From Linnemannia elongata (lineage: Eukaryota; Mortierellomycota; Mortierellomycetes; Mortierellales; Mortierellaceae), in NCBI GenBank assembly GCA_036320915.1, contig JAXBDG010000004.1, forward strand, positions 2,418,001 to 2,482,000: a DNA stretch of 64,000 bases, written 5' to 3'. Of the stretch, positions 22,763 through 34,783 are shown one piece after another. The position numbers and the translations under genes were made by a program. Under the pieces are notes generated by a model. That model saw only the letters and a program-made list of their open reading frames with translations. It was not told where the DNA came from and did not search any database. The first letter of the stretch is position 1, and each line of letters begins with the position of its first letter.

Positions 22763-23690
22763 CAAAGCAGAAGTATGGTACGGAGATATAGAATGCGATT
22801 GAATTGAGGCAAGAAGAAACTCATTTGATCTTTTTCGCGTTGACCTAATATAAACGCGCTTTTTACAATGCTTAAATATCAATGATATGACGGCAAAATA
22901 ACCTGTCTTCCACGATCTTTTTTTTCTTTCTTTCTTTTCACATTTTCCTTCTGGATTCCTTTCCGCTCTTCCTTTCTTTTTTTCTTCAACTCCCTTCCCT
23001 CTTTCCTCCTTTCTTCATTCCTTTCTTTCTATCAATCTTTTCCGCGCTTTACTTCTCACAATGTCACCCATATTGTATTCTTTATATCTTGCTAGCTTAC
23101 AATACCGGTTCTCTTACTTACCATCCTCACACCCAACACTCGAGTCGTTATGGAAGAGGGCATCTTCACTAACCACACAATGTCCACAAATACGACCAAA
23201 CCCACCACCTGCAACAAGTTCGGAACAAGGAGGAGAGAGATAAGAAACGCACGAAGGGGCAAGTAGACGAGCACCAATGAAGTATGGCACCAACAAAGTA
23301 GAGCACCAACGAAGGAGACGAGCACCAACGAGGGCAAGAAGGAGGAATGGTAGAGAAGCTGTCTTTTAATAAAGAAAAAGTAACTATGAACGAGGAGACC
23401 GGTTATGGTTTGGTTTATGTAATGTGGTGGTGCTTCGTGTGTGTTGAAAGGAGAAAAAAAAAAAAAAAAAAACGTGTCGAAATAGTCGCGGTTTAGGGGC
23501 ATCCCATGCCAGTTGATGTCATGGGTCAGGTTTTGTGTTGTCCGAGAAAAAAAAAAAAGAGGGCGTAATTTCGATAAAAGGCTGACAAGGACACCGTTCG
23601 CATTTCTTCTCCCTTCACTTTTCTCATTCGTTCGACAACCACCTACTTACTGCTTTTTTTGCTACTCATCTCCACTTACATCACGACACC
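22763..23690. other. Intergenic region NACHT-WD40 / TLDc gene
   Basis: It is C/T-rich at 22910-23060, then has an imperfect minisatellite at about 23267-23335 and a 19-A run at 23454-23472. A C/T-rich leader precedes the ATG at 23691. No gene is called. Confidence 0.5.
23267..23335. repeat. Imperfect minisatellite with GCACCAA core
   Basis: Four degenerate tandem units of about 17 bp share the core GCACCAA followed by an AAG or AGG purine stretch. The copies differ by point changes, so the array is not freshly expanded. Confidence 0.7.
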
Positions 23691-25673
23691 ATGGGTAAAG
23701 AACACACTCTCTCGAGGGAGAGGAAGGATGTGAGCTCACGCCAGAAGAGTCCTTCCATTACATTCACTAACACATGTCACTGCTAACCAATGCACACCTA
23801 CCTTCAGGTTCACAACCTAGCAAACAGGAGACAGCTATCGAGGCCTGCCTCGCAGACTTTCCCGAACACGAACGCACAAACGTCCTCGACCTCTTTGACA
23901 CACTCTGCAAAGGTGTCACTCCTTCAACAACTGCCACACAGGACACTAAAAAGGGCGGGCACCATGGAGACGACCACGAGACCATTGACCCACAACAGTT
24001 CAACGCCTTCTTCAACCCGCTCCTCCCACCACCACTGTTGACTTGCTTCAGGGTCACTATGCAGATGCATTCTGCAATCCACGATTCGTCCTCGCCTACC
24101 ACCGATTCGATCAACAGCGGGCAAGTTAACGGAGGCGCAGGCAATCGAGCCGCTCGCCGCCAAGGGTTGACACGCTCGACTTCTGTGGACTCGACGTCTC
24201 GGATTTCGAAATACGGTTGGGTCATGACGATCCATCGACTGTCTAAGACGAGTATTGAAGAGCAGGCGGGGTTGAGCTTCATGCTGCAGACGCATGACAA
24301 GTCGTTGGAGAGTTTTGTGGCGAATGTGACTCGAGCGGTGATGGTGTTTTGGTTGGCGGGCGAGGTTGGGTCTTGGAAGGATATTTCTGAGGAGGATGTT
24401 GAAGGTACGGCTGAATTCTTGTTGACAAGGCATTTAAAGAAAGGAGGGTCTGGGAAGAGTGAGTTTGAGAGTGATGATGAGGATGATAGTGCTGCTGTTA
24501 GTGGTGCTAGTGGGTTGGATAAGGCGGGGCAGGATTGGTTGGAGACTGCGACAAAGCGGGATGGACAGGGACAGCCGAGTGGAAAAGAGATGAGTCGGTC
24601 GGCGTTCTTGAATTGGTACCAGCAGACGGTTGAGTACCAGATCATGTTTACGATCTTGATCCAGAACTTGTTCCTGGGACAGTCGACGTTGACAGGAGCT
24701 GATACCACCAATGCGAGCGCGACACCAAGGAAGAGGACCAAGATGCCTGCGGAGGTCGAGAACAAGTTGTGCCAAAAGAACTATATTGCTCCCAGGATCA
24801 GAGGCGGGATTGACGCTCCTCCTCATTATTCTCGCTTGTTGACCGTTGCGGACTTTTTTCAGCTTCGGTATGCCCTGCCAACACCCATCTACAGTATGAC
24901 TGCATCGACCGGTTCGGCAAAGAAGGGGTCTACTGGCGGTGGCGGTCTAGAGCAGAACTTGTCAGAGACGCGTCCAACCCCTCCTCTCAAGCTTCTCTTC
25001 TCCTCCAAGATCTCCGGTGCCTCATTCTCAACCCTCCTCCAAAAGATTACCTACCAAGGCCCGACCCTAATCGTTATGAAAGACGAAGACGGCTACATCT
25101 TTGGAGCCTACGCCGACCAGGATTGGGAACAAGGACCCAAATTCTACGGAACCGATCGCAGTTTCCTGTTCACCATCCGACCCACATTCAGGATATATCG
25201 TCCAAGCCAAGGAGTCAACAGCAACTTCCAGTATTTGGATTCAGGCACCAAGACGTTGCCGAACGGCATTGGATTTGGAGGCCAGTTGAGGTATTTTGGC
25301 CTTTGGCTCGCGAGTGATTTTCAGACGGGTCAGTCCGCTGCGGAGCCGTTGTGCTCCACGTTCCAGTCGCCGAGGTTGTCTAAGCACCAGAATTTTAAGC
25401 TTGACGAGATGGAAGGTAAACACCTGCCTTGTGTGAACCAAGTACGCGTATTATGACGATGACCAACTGAAGAGGTGCTAATATATTATCATTCTCCCTT
25501 ATGTCCTTACAGTTTGGCAAGTACACCCTTCAACGATTGACAGAGATGACTTGCCAAAGCACTCTGCGATGGACGCGCACCCAGACGCGGTTGCGCTGCT
25601 TGAGATGGCAAACCGCAAGATGTACTCCAAGGATGTCCGCGCTCCTGAGAACATCTACGACGACGACGATTGA
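23691..25673 (+). CDS. TLDc-domain protein, MEAK7 (TLDC1)-like, predicted N-myristoylated
   Basis: Three exons (23691-23694, 23808-25415, 25513-25673) give 590 residues. The first coding exon is four bases, ATGG. Joined to exon 2 it reads Met-Gly-Ser-Gln-Pro-Ser, a good N-myristoylation context (Gly2, Ser6), as in animal MEAK7, which is lipid-anchored to lysosomes and supports mTOR signalling. The N-terminal half contains a helical segment resembling the EF-hand-like part of MEAK7 and an acidic Ser-rich insert. The TLDc domain starts near residue 395 (LLFSSKISGASFSTLL) and has the hallmarks FGAYADQDWE, FLFTIRP, PNGIGFGGQLRYFGLW and a C-terminal EMEVW. The tail (MDAHPDAVALLEMA) also matches MEAK7 rather than OXR1 or RTC5. 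Starting at 23774 would lose the Met-Gly start. The gene converges on the Tubby gene with only 155 bp between stops. Confidence 0.88.
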
Positions 25674-25828
25674 ATTTTGTCCACGTTTTTCTCGCTTGTA
25701 AATAAATAATTTCCTCCGCATGTCATGATATTTCAAGGATCTTTAATGATGACTGGAAAATGAGTGGTTGTCGGCTGGTATGTCCTCTTACTGAGTTCGA
25801 TGCAATCATGTGTTGTGCGCGATTGCGT

Positions 25829-27513
25829 TTACTCGCAAGCAAGCTTGGCGTCAAAGCTGGTGAGGGCAAATGCGAATGCCTGGAAGGGCGTCATGGGGTA
25901 CTGACAGTCCATCGTGAAGTTGTCCTGCGCGGTCTTTCCAAATTGCATAATAATGTAGTCCACTACATTAGACAAAGAAGTAAATCAAAACAAAAAAAAA
26001 ACGCATGTGAGTACTTTGATGAATAGTCGAAATGCGAAACGTAAGTGAGTTTGAACGGGGTGAGGGATCTTACAGTCGTTATCGTGGACAATTTGAAAGT
26101 TCTTGACTGATGCCAGTGAGACGCGTCCTCCAAAGTTTAGCACAAACGAGTTGGTGTCTAAAAAGATCAAAAAAATAAATAAATATACGCATTAGCTTCC
26201 TCTGGTTCAGTTAATGAACAACCTCACATTAGACCAGAGTTGAAATGACGTCGTAAAGGTTACCATCGTTCCATTGAGGGCTCTTGTTTCGGAGGACAAG
26301 GAGGTCGGTCATATCGCGGTCAGTCATGCGACCGATCAGCGTATCCTTGGCCTGTGTCGGCCGTCTCTCAACCATATCACCCTCTGCGGTCATTGTGTTC
26401 ATCAGGATCGTCATCTTCCTTGGTCCCTTCAAACCCAACACATTTGGGTTCTACGAGAAAGAAATATGCGAAAAACGGCCTCAAAAATTTAGAAAGCAAT
26501 AATTTTCGAGTTCTGAGATCCCCGTTCACGACATCAACAAACATCCAGGATAGGATAGAAAAGAACAAAGCTTACGTAGATGACAGCGCCGAGTTCTTGT
26601 CGTACGGGGTTCCTGAGCTCAGCTTTCGTCTTCTGGTCCAACGCGACTCTTGCTCCTCCTCCTGCTCCGTTACTAGCACTGTTGTTTGAGATCCCACTCG
26701 AGTGACCCTCTGCTTCAGCCGCTGCCTGTGCTGCTGCAGCATTTCCTGAAAAAGGGTTTCGCCCATTCGAATAAACATTAAACGCAGTTCCCAAGAAGTT
26801 GGACCTCAGCTTTCCCAAGACTCCATAGTTTTCGTCGCTCGCCTTTCGGTCATAGTCAGCAGGGTGGTGGTCCATGTCGCTCGTGATCGCATAGTAAGAT
26901 CCTCGGCTTCGTTTCTTCTTGGTTGCACGCAAGAGACGAACTCGAGAGGCACGGGAGGGTTCTTCGAGAGTGAGTTCGTAGGTTGGGTACATGCGCTTGT
27001 CGACGCCTTCGTTCTTGCGGACGATCCTGCACATGAACTTTAGACCTTGCGGAACTGGACTATTTAAATCAGCGAGAAAGAAGAAAGTAAAAAGGTAAAG
27101 ATTCGTTCTCTGCATATTACCTGTTGCAGTGCTTGAGACATGGTAATACAAGGTGAATGAGTGCGTGTCATAGGCACGTACGACATGATGGTATCATGCA
27201 AGAGTTTGGGACAGATCGAATCAACTAGGGATCCAAAACTAAAAGGCTCCGTGTTGTGCGTAGTGGGCTGGTTGATGATATAAGGTGCAGGCATCGGGTT
27301 CGGGGCCGGTTGGACCAACGCCTCTGCACTTGCTCCGTCGCTTGGTACCAGAAGGCTGCTATTACCGCCGCCACCAGTGCTTTCTTCCAGGTGGTCTTCT
27401 CCTTCGTCGTCCGAGTCCGAGTCGTCGTCGTGGGTGTTATTGCTGTTGTCGCTGTTGTTGTTGGGTTCGTGTCCTTGCCCGCTGTGATGAGCGTTGTTGC
27501 TGTTGTTGCTGTT

Positions 27514-27544
<31 letters not shown>

Positions 27545-27651
27545 GAGTGCGCGGAGGGGTTGTTGGGTAGGAAGGAGGAGGGGTCTGCGGGAAGGAGGCG
27601 GGAGCCGTAAGGATTTGGGGGGATGTGTGAGGATGAGGTTGAAGATGCCAT
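25829..27651 (-). CDS. Tubby-like protein (complete Tub domain)
   Basis: Five exons on the minus strand (27651-27182, 27059-26576, 26450-26264, 26157-26074, 25962-25829) give 452 residues. Residues 1-155 are disordered: polyasparagine, an acidic Asp/Glu stretch and Ser/Pro. The Tub domain follows from [12 protein letters not shown], with [63 protein letters not shown] and the invariant ending SFDAKLACE. This domain is a beta-barrel around a central helix that binds PI(4,5)P2 at the plasma membrane. Lys and Arg of KGPRKM correspond to the phosphoinositide contacts in mouse tubby. A Gly/Ala/Ser-rich insert of about 45 residues interrupts the domain after NPFSGN. The GTACGT donor at 27181 was preferred over GTAATA at 27120 because only the former keeps the Tub frame. 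The function in fungi is not known to me. Confidence 0.92.
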
Positions 27652-29224
27652 TGCTAAGGTTCTGGTTGGGTGAGCGAATTGCGAGGTAAGGTATTTCTAA
27701 AAGATGTGATGGGGGTTAATGATGAGGAAAAAAAAGAAGCAACGAATGAATGAGAACGAGGAAAGAAAGGAGAAGAAAAGTAAGGTAAAGGTGAAAGGTG
27801 CATGTTGATACAAATAAGAAAAGTGAAAGCGAGACATACAAGGAATTGATTCAAGGGGCACAGACGATGGGACGAGGAAGGAAAAAGCAAAAAAAGTAAG
27901 GGGGTTTGTGTTGTGAATGTGTCTCGCCTGGGGATTGTCTTTTGGTTAACAGTAAAGAATAGGGCATTGACACACAGGAAACTACAGTAGCAACGAGAAC
28001 GCCATGGTTTTTTATGCCAACCACTTGTCCTCAAGAGTAGCTTTCCCTTTTTATTTCTAGGCATCTTTAACCCCATGAGCGCCACCAATTTGCTTTTTGC
28101 TTGACGCGATCAGCAAATGGAAAAGGCTGAGCGCGACGCGCGCACCCAATTCTGTCGACAAAGAAACCTCACCCTTATATACAAGCGCGTACGACTATCA
28201 TACAGTAAATGATACTGCTCGTCCAGCTTGCCCACATCCTCTGCCTCGATGGAATTTCATTGGAAACGATGGCCCAATGACTCTTCTTTGATATCGGGGG
28301 CCTATATTTTTTGGACTCTCCGTACATGCTCCTCTTTGGTATCGTGTCCCCCACCTATATTCGAAGTGCTTCATACAACAGCCTCTCAAGCAGTGCTCGT
28401 CTACTCGTTACTCTTTTTCTCCTCAATACGTTCCAGCATGCTTTCCCTTTTATTCTTCCATTCTTTTCTTCTCATCAACATGAAGACAGAAAGTTAACAT
28501 CCCTGTCACAGACAACAGGCACATTTCATAAACAGCCGTTGTCTTTCTCCTATTGTATTTGTCGTTTCTCTGATTTCAGGAGGCGCCGTTCGCCATGATT
28601 ACTCCTGATTAAAAAACCGTCTCCAGCTACCTTACTCTCATGCTTAATGTTCTACCCTCCAGTATTCTGAATATTCAATACATATCGCCCTTCTCCCCTC
28701 CACAGGTGCAAATAACAATATCACGATGACAATATGTCTTCACCACGCGCTTACTTATTTGGCGGCATTATTGAACAAAAGAAGAAACGAAAATAAAAAG
28801 GTTGAAAGGTTCTTCACGAAGCAATGAATTGCACTTATGTTTGTATCCATTAATGATTGTGATGTATCCTGCAGCCTTCCCTGTTGGAAGCGAGGTTTGT
28901 GTCAAGTCAAGGATGTAGAGGAGTTCATGAGGATGTGAGCAGTTGGTGGCGTTGGGGTCAGTTTGATTTGCAAAATAGAACATGCATCTCCGAAGTTTAC
29001 GGTGACGTAAAAAATTCGGAGGAAAATCACAGGAAGTCCTGTGTGTTCGCCGACACCAGTTCCTGGTGAGATTGCAAAAAGATCATCGTCCGGACAACTC
29101 ACTCTCCACTACTTTCATCTCCCTCCTCCCCACTCTTCCCACCTCCTCACTTCCATCCTCCCTCCCCTTTCCCCTCCTCCTTCTTCGCCACCCTCTCTTT
29201 CATATATATACATACACGCACATC
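27652..29224. other. Divergent intergenic region Tubby / complex I subunit
   Basis: About 1.6 kb between divergent starts. The Tubby side (27660-27900) is purine-rich on this strand, meaning a pyrimidine-rich leader on the minus strand. The complex I side (29090-29210) is C/T-rich. The middle (28100-28880) shows no consistent coding pattern on either strand. Confidence 0.5.
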
Positions 29225-32155
29225 ATGTTCCGCGCGTTGTCACACACCAGCAGAGCCGCTCTGCGACAGGCCGGAGGTAACGGATTCAAATCAATTCCCT
29301 CCTTTCATCAGCACACTTCGGAAAAGTGACGGATGCCACTTTGTCACTTCAGCAACCAGCAGGGCGGCTAATCTACAGGACAAAACTCTCACCTGCGACT
29401 GGACTATTCCCCCAGGACAACTTCCGGTGATCTTCATCTTACATGGATCTTTAAAGTCCGGCAAGTGTGACGGAAAAGGGAGTGAAATCGCGATCTCGGA
29501 CCTTGTGATCCGAATCCCCGTACTCCTGGAACATGACAAAGCCGACCCTTCACCTGGGTGCAACCACTCATATACACGCCAGCCAGTTCATCGATGATAT
29601 CCCTCTTACACACTCACGGACACAGACACACCCTACTCACACTCACTCGTACTCTCTGTACATATGACACGGTACTAGCTCCCCGCCACTTCCGCACTTC
29701 TGCTGCCGTCAAGAACGAGGTCGAGGTTTTCGTGGATGGCAAGGCAGTCAAGGTTGAGGCCGGATCTGCCGTTATTCAGGCTTGCGAAAAGGCTGGTGTT
29801 CACATCCCCCGTTTCTGTTACCACGAGCGTCTCTCCGTCGCCGGAAACTGCAGAATGTGCTTGGTTGAGGTCGAAAAGTCCCCCAAGCCCGTCGCCTCGT
29901 GCGCCTTCCCCGTCATGCCTGGAATGAAGATCAAGACCGACACCAACCTTGTCAAGAAGGCCCGTGAGGGTGTCATGGAGTTCCTTTTGGCCAACCATCC
30001 CCTCGACTGCCCCATTTGCGACCAGGGAGGAGAGTGTGATCTCCAGGATCAGTCCGTCCGCTACGGTTCGGATCGCGGTCGTTTCTCCGAGGTTGTTGGC
30101 AAGCGTGCCGTCGAGGACAAGGACTTGGGACCTTTGATCAAGACTACCATGACCCGTTGCATTCACTGCACCCGTTGCGTCCGTTTCGCCAACGAGGTCG
30201 CTGGTTTCCAGGATCTCGGTACCTCTGGACGTGGTAACGACATGCAAATTGGAACTTATATCGAGAAGACCATGAACTCTGAGGTAACATGTCATAATTT
30301 TCTTCGCGTTTCATTTGTTGCATATGCTGAGGTCAATTGAAAAGAAGGACGCGCGTTTGTGTATGATTTTCGGTCTTCTAACCACTTCTCTCATCCTCCT
30401 TACTACTATACAATGTTCTCTTGGACTGGACACAACACAATTGACGACATGATCTGGACAACACCGTACACATGGATATCACAACCTCAACAATCACAAC
30501 AAAACCATTCAAACGACAACAGATGTCCGGAAACTTGGCTGATGTTTGCCCCGTTGGAGCTCTTCTCTCCAAGCCTTACACCTTCAACGCCCGTCCCTGG
30601 GAGCTCAAGAACACCGAGTCGATCGATGTTCTCGACGCCCTCGGATCTAACATTCGCGTCGACTCTCGCGGAGTTGAGGTCATGCGTATTCTCCCCCGCT
30701 TGAACGAGGATATTAACGAGGAGTGGATTTCGGACAGAACTCGCTCCGCCTACGACGGACTCAAGACCCAGCGTTTGACCACCCCTATGATGCGCAAGGG
30801 CGATACTTTTGTCAACGTCAACTGGGCTGATGCCCTTCAGAAGGTTGCCTCGGAGATGAAGGCTGCTGGCCCTGGCATCAAGGCTATTGCTGGTCAGTTG
30901 GCCGATGCCGAGTCCCTTGTCTCCCTTAAGGATCTCGTCAACACTCTCGGATCTGAGAACGTCACTGTCGACAACCGTCGCCAGGATGCCCCCGCCCATG
31001 GTGCTGATTTCCGCTCCAACTACTTGTTGAACTCGACCATTGCCGGTATTGAGCAGGCTGATGCTCTTCTCTTGATCGGAACCAACCCCCGTCATGAGGC
31101 CTCCGTCATGAACGCCCGTATTCGCAAGTCTTTCGTCTACAACGGCCTTAACATCGGACTCGTTGGTGCCCCCGTCGACTTGACCTATGATTACGATCAC
31201 ATTGGTGCTGACACTGCTTCACTCGAGGCTCTCGTCTCTGGCAAGCACGCCTTCTCTGAGCAGCTCGCTGCCGCCAAGAACCCCATGATCATCATCGGAA
31301 GCGGTGTTAGCGACTTGCCTGACAGCGAGTACGTCTTCTCCTCGGTCTCCAAGATCGTCAACCAGCACAAGGACAAGTTCTTCCAGGAGAACTGGAACGG
31401 ATACAACGTCCTCCAGCGCGTAAGTTCTATTAGCGTTTCTTACATGTTTCTTCAATTGCGCTTTTTTCTTGGTTCTTTGAATGGGTTTCTAACTTGAGTC
31501 TACATTTGCTATTATGAAAAAATAGGCTGCTAGCAGAGCTGCTGCTTACGATATTGGATTCGTCCCCCAGGCCAAGGAGACTGGAAAGACCTCCTTTGTC
31601 TACTTGCTCGAGGCCGATGAGATCTCTGCCTCTGATATTCCCAAGGATGCGTTCGTTGTTTACCAGGGCCACCACGGAGATGTCGGAGCTCAGTACGCCG
31701 ATGTGATCTTGCCCGGAGCCACCTACACTGAGAAGAGCGCCACATATGTCAACACAGAGGGTCGTCCCCAGCAGACTCGCGCCGCCGTGCCACCACCTGG
31801 TGCTGCCCGTGAGGACTGGAAGATTATCCGTGCCATCTCTGAGGTTGCTGGCGCTACCCTCCCATACGACGATGTCCACCAGGTCCGCGACCGTCTCCGT
31901 GACATTGCCCCCTCATTCGCCCACTACAACGTCGTTGAGCCCAGCTCAGTGGCTGTTGCCTCCTTGGGTCTCTCTACGTTGAACAAGGCTGGAGCCAAGT
32001 CTGCCAAGTCTCTTTTGACCCCAGTGATCTCTGACTACTACATGACCGATTCTATTACCCGTGCCTCCTCAACAATGGCCAAGTGCTCTGTTGCCTTCTC
32101 CAAGGGCACCCACCGCCCAGACGAGTCCGAGTTCAAGATCGAGGCCCATGCTTAA
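29225..32155 (+). CDS. NADH:ubiquinone oxidoreductase 75-kDa subunit (NDUFS1 / NUO-78)
   Basis: This is the largest subunit of the complex I electron-input module in the mitochondrial matrix. Four exons (29225-29276, 29679-30283, 30523-31419, 31526-32155) give 727 residues, the usual size. The start [14 protein letters not shown] and the following RHFRTSAA form an Arg/Ser-rich mitochondrial presequence. Cysteines near 64, 75, 78 and 92 bind the [2Fe-2S] centre N1b. [14 protein letters not shown] near 124-137 binds N5 with its histidine ligand, and CIHCTRC near 179-185 plus CPVG near 228 bind N4. The C-terminal half is the molybdopterin-oxidoreductase-like domain without cofactor. Intron 1 splits the presequence and at 402 bp is the longest confident intron in the window. 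Exon 3 starts with a Met codon directly after its acceptor, but the frame and the preceding SE show it is internal. Confidence 0.95.
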
Positions 32156-33149
32156 GTCTTGTTTAATTTAATGACCCCCCATTCTTGAAGACGAAAATAA
32201 CCCACACCAACGAGACGAGGTAGAGCGGAGATAGCGAGTAGAGAAAGAGAGAGAGAGAGAGAGAGTGAGCATTGCACTTTTTAGAATACAAATATTACCA
32301 CAGCTTTTCATTTCATACAGAGTCTCCTAATGTTGGTGTTCGTACCTTTCTCTCAAATCGGATCCATGTCACGTCGCGGTCGCGAATCGAATTGTAAACA
32401 GAAAACATTCGACAAGCCACCTGCGGATAAAAATAAGAGAGCTTGAGTGCTTCTTTTTTCTTCTTTTTGTTTCTTTCACCCCTTCCACATCCCACTCATC
32501 CCCATTTCACCATTCCTGCATACCTTCCATCACTTTTTTTCCAATCGCACCCTTTCACGTTTGTGTCCAGGTTCTTTTTGGTAAGTTTTCATTATCCACA
32601 CTTACAAAAACACACATACATAACCTTCTTATCGTTTGCAATGATGAAAATCTTGAATTACCCTGTCGGTGAACGCAGAGGTATCCGTCTTTACGACGGA
32701 CCGACCCACCTTGTGCACACCATATGGCTATGGTATCAAAACGCGCTCTACTGTAGGGCGCTGTCTGAGCTCCTCTTCCTTTCTCTTTTACTCTTGTAAT
32801 TGAAGATCATTTGATGTAGAGGCATTGAAAAGCTAACCGCTAGTTCGTTTTGGTTTTGTTGTTTCCAGTTCTTTAGTTGCTTTCTTTCGATCGAGACCTT
32901 CTGTTATGGATAGGATAATGTTTAGTAAATGTGCATTGAGAGAGATGAATAATAAAAAACGATATAAAAAATACACCTTTCGTTCATGAACGTAGTGAAC
33001 TCGATCGTAACATGTTTTGTCGTTGATCATTTGTCATACACTGCTACTTCGTTGACTTGAGTAATGGGGTTGAACAGAACTGCGCGTCCAGAAGCAAACG
33101 GTGATCAAAAGTTGTTTTGAAAGGGGAAAAATTTTCAAACGAGCCGCAC

Positions 33150-33192
<43 letters not shown>

Positions 33193-33350
33193 ACTGCTAC
33201 TTTTTGCTACTTTGTAGTTGTTGTTTCCCCCTTTGCATTCATTTCATTCATTCTCACCTTTCCTCTCTCCACTCAAAACCATCGCCCTTTGTTCGTCGCC
33301 AAAGAAGCACCAGCCAGCAACAGTAACAACCTCTACAGCATACAAGCGAA
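32156..33350. other. Intergenic region complex I subunit / CMS1
   Basis: This holds the NDUFS1 3' flank with a GA dinucleotide run at about 32246-32265 and a C/T-rich tract at 32450-32570. A 52-codon frame at 32641-32799 (MMKILNYPVGERRG...) sits behind a leader-like tract and could be a small gene, but nothing supports it beyond position. A 41-T run at 33151-33191 lies 160 bp before the next ATG. Confidence 0.45.
33151..33191 (+). repeat. 41-T homopolymer upstream of CMS1
   Basis: An uninterrupted T run sits 160 bp before the start codon. Poly(dT) tracts in fungal promoters commonly exclude nucleosomes, so a promoter role is plausible but not shown. Confidence 0.95.
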
Positions 33351-34590
33351 ATGGCAGCAAAAGTAAAAGATTCCGGTGATGCCTTGGAGGATGACTTCCA
33401 GGCCTCGGATACCGAATACCTCAGTGACGGACAGGACGGTGGCGAGCAGTTTGATGCTTCGGACGACGAGAACGACTCTGCTAACGCAGGATCAAAGCGC
33501 AAGGCTGGTTCCTCTGCTGCCCCTGAGGCACCCAAGAAGAAGAAGCAGAGCAAGGTACTTATCTACTTACAAACGCATGGATATCAAAAAACTTCGGCTA
33601 CGAATGTTAAATCGAACACTTACGGGTGTGGTAAACCTGCATCGAGAACCATTGTCCACGTTAAACTAAAGTCCTACCCTTCTTTTTTGTTATATGCGTT
33701 ATAATTAGTCAAAGAAGGCAAGGGCAGAGATCAACAACACGCCGATCGGGAAGCGCTCAAAAGCAGATCAGATCGAAGCTTTGAACGACAGCCAGGATCG
33801 GGCCCTCGAACACCTCTCCTCTATCGAACGGGACGAGCGCCGGATACCCGGCTCGGCCATCAAGGACGTCTCGCCCTTTGCTCTCGACCATACCCTTGTC
33901 CACCTCGAGTCCTTCCTCAAATTCGCCGTTGAGGCCTGGAAGTCAAAGTTGCTTGTTAAGGATGCGAATGCGACTCCTTCAAAGTATGCCCAGGCTAACA
34001 GGGGTGGAGATGGAGGCAACAAGGGTGGGAAGAAGGATAAGAAGAAGCCTTTGGAGGAGGTTGATAACTTGCCGAAGGGTGCGCCTGTGGTGTTGATTGT
34101 TAGCGCCAGTGGAATCCGAGCTGTGGATGTGATTCGGGCGTTGCCGCTGTTTGCAGAGGCAGCCAAGATTGGGAAGCTGTTTGCAAAGCATTTGAAGGTT
34201 GCTGAGCAGGTGTATTTCTTGGAGAACACCTGTACGCATATCTGTGTTGGCACACCTAACCGCATTGACAAGTTGATCTCTGATGGTAAGTTTCTTCGTT
34301 TTTCTTTGTTTTTTTTTCGTCTGAGTCCGTTGTTGTTTGGGTTCAATGCAATGGTCATGTACATGTGAAACGTTATTAATTTGTTACTTGTTTTTGTTGT
34401 TGCATGATGTAAAATAGGAGTGTTGGACTTGAGCAGACTGGAATTAGTGTTGATTGACGCTCACACGGATGCCAAGAAGAGAACCATTCTGGATATTCAG
34501 GAGATCCGTGTCGATCTGTTCAGGATGTTGGGTTTGGAGGCTCTTGAGGACAAGTTCAAGGCTGGCCAGACTAAGCTCGCCTTCTTCTAA
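33351..34590 (+). CDS. CMS1-like ribosome biogenesis protein (CMSS1 family)
   Basis: Three exons (33351-33554, 33709-34285, 34418-34590) give 317 residues. The N-terminal 70 residues are acidic and then lysine-rich (KRKAG, KKKKQSK), a likely nuclear or nucleolar signal. The rest is the CMS1 domain, which resembles one half of a DEAD-box helicase but lacks the Walker A lysine motif: APVVLIVSASGIRAVDVIRAL corresponds to the SxxRA region, THICVGTPNRIDKLI to the TPGR motif, and LVLIDAHTD to a degenerate DEAD box. Yeast Cms1 is found with the U3-containing 90S pre-ribosome, so a role in small-subunit maturation is expected. A lysine-rich Gly/Asn insert interrupts the domain after about 150 residues. 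The gene converges on GAA1 with 193 bp between stops. Confidence 0.88.
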
Positions 34591-34783
34591 GCAGTCAGCA
34601 TGCTTTGTTTTCCTTGACTTTTTTCGCCCTTCAAATCAAATCGTAGCATTCTTCTTTTTAGCATTTCGCATTATTTCACCATAAAAAAACACCCATAGAT
34701 TCAAACAAAAATCGATTGGCAAATCTAATAATGTATTCGAGCGGTTTTTAATGGTTCAAAAAAGAATTGAAAAAGTGGCCATC

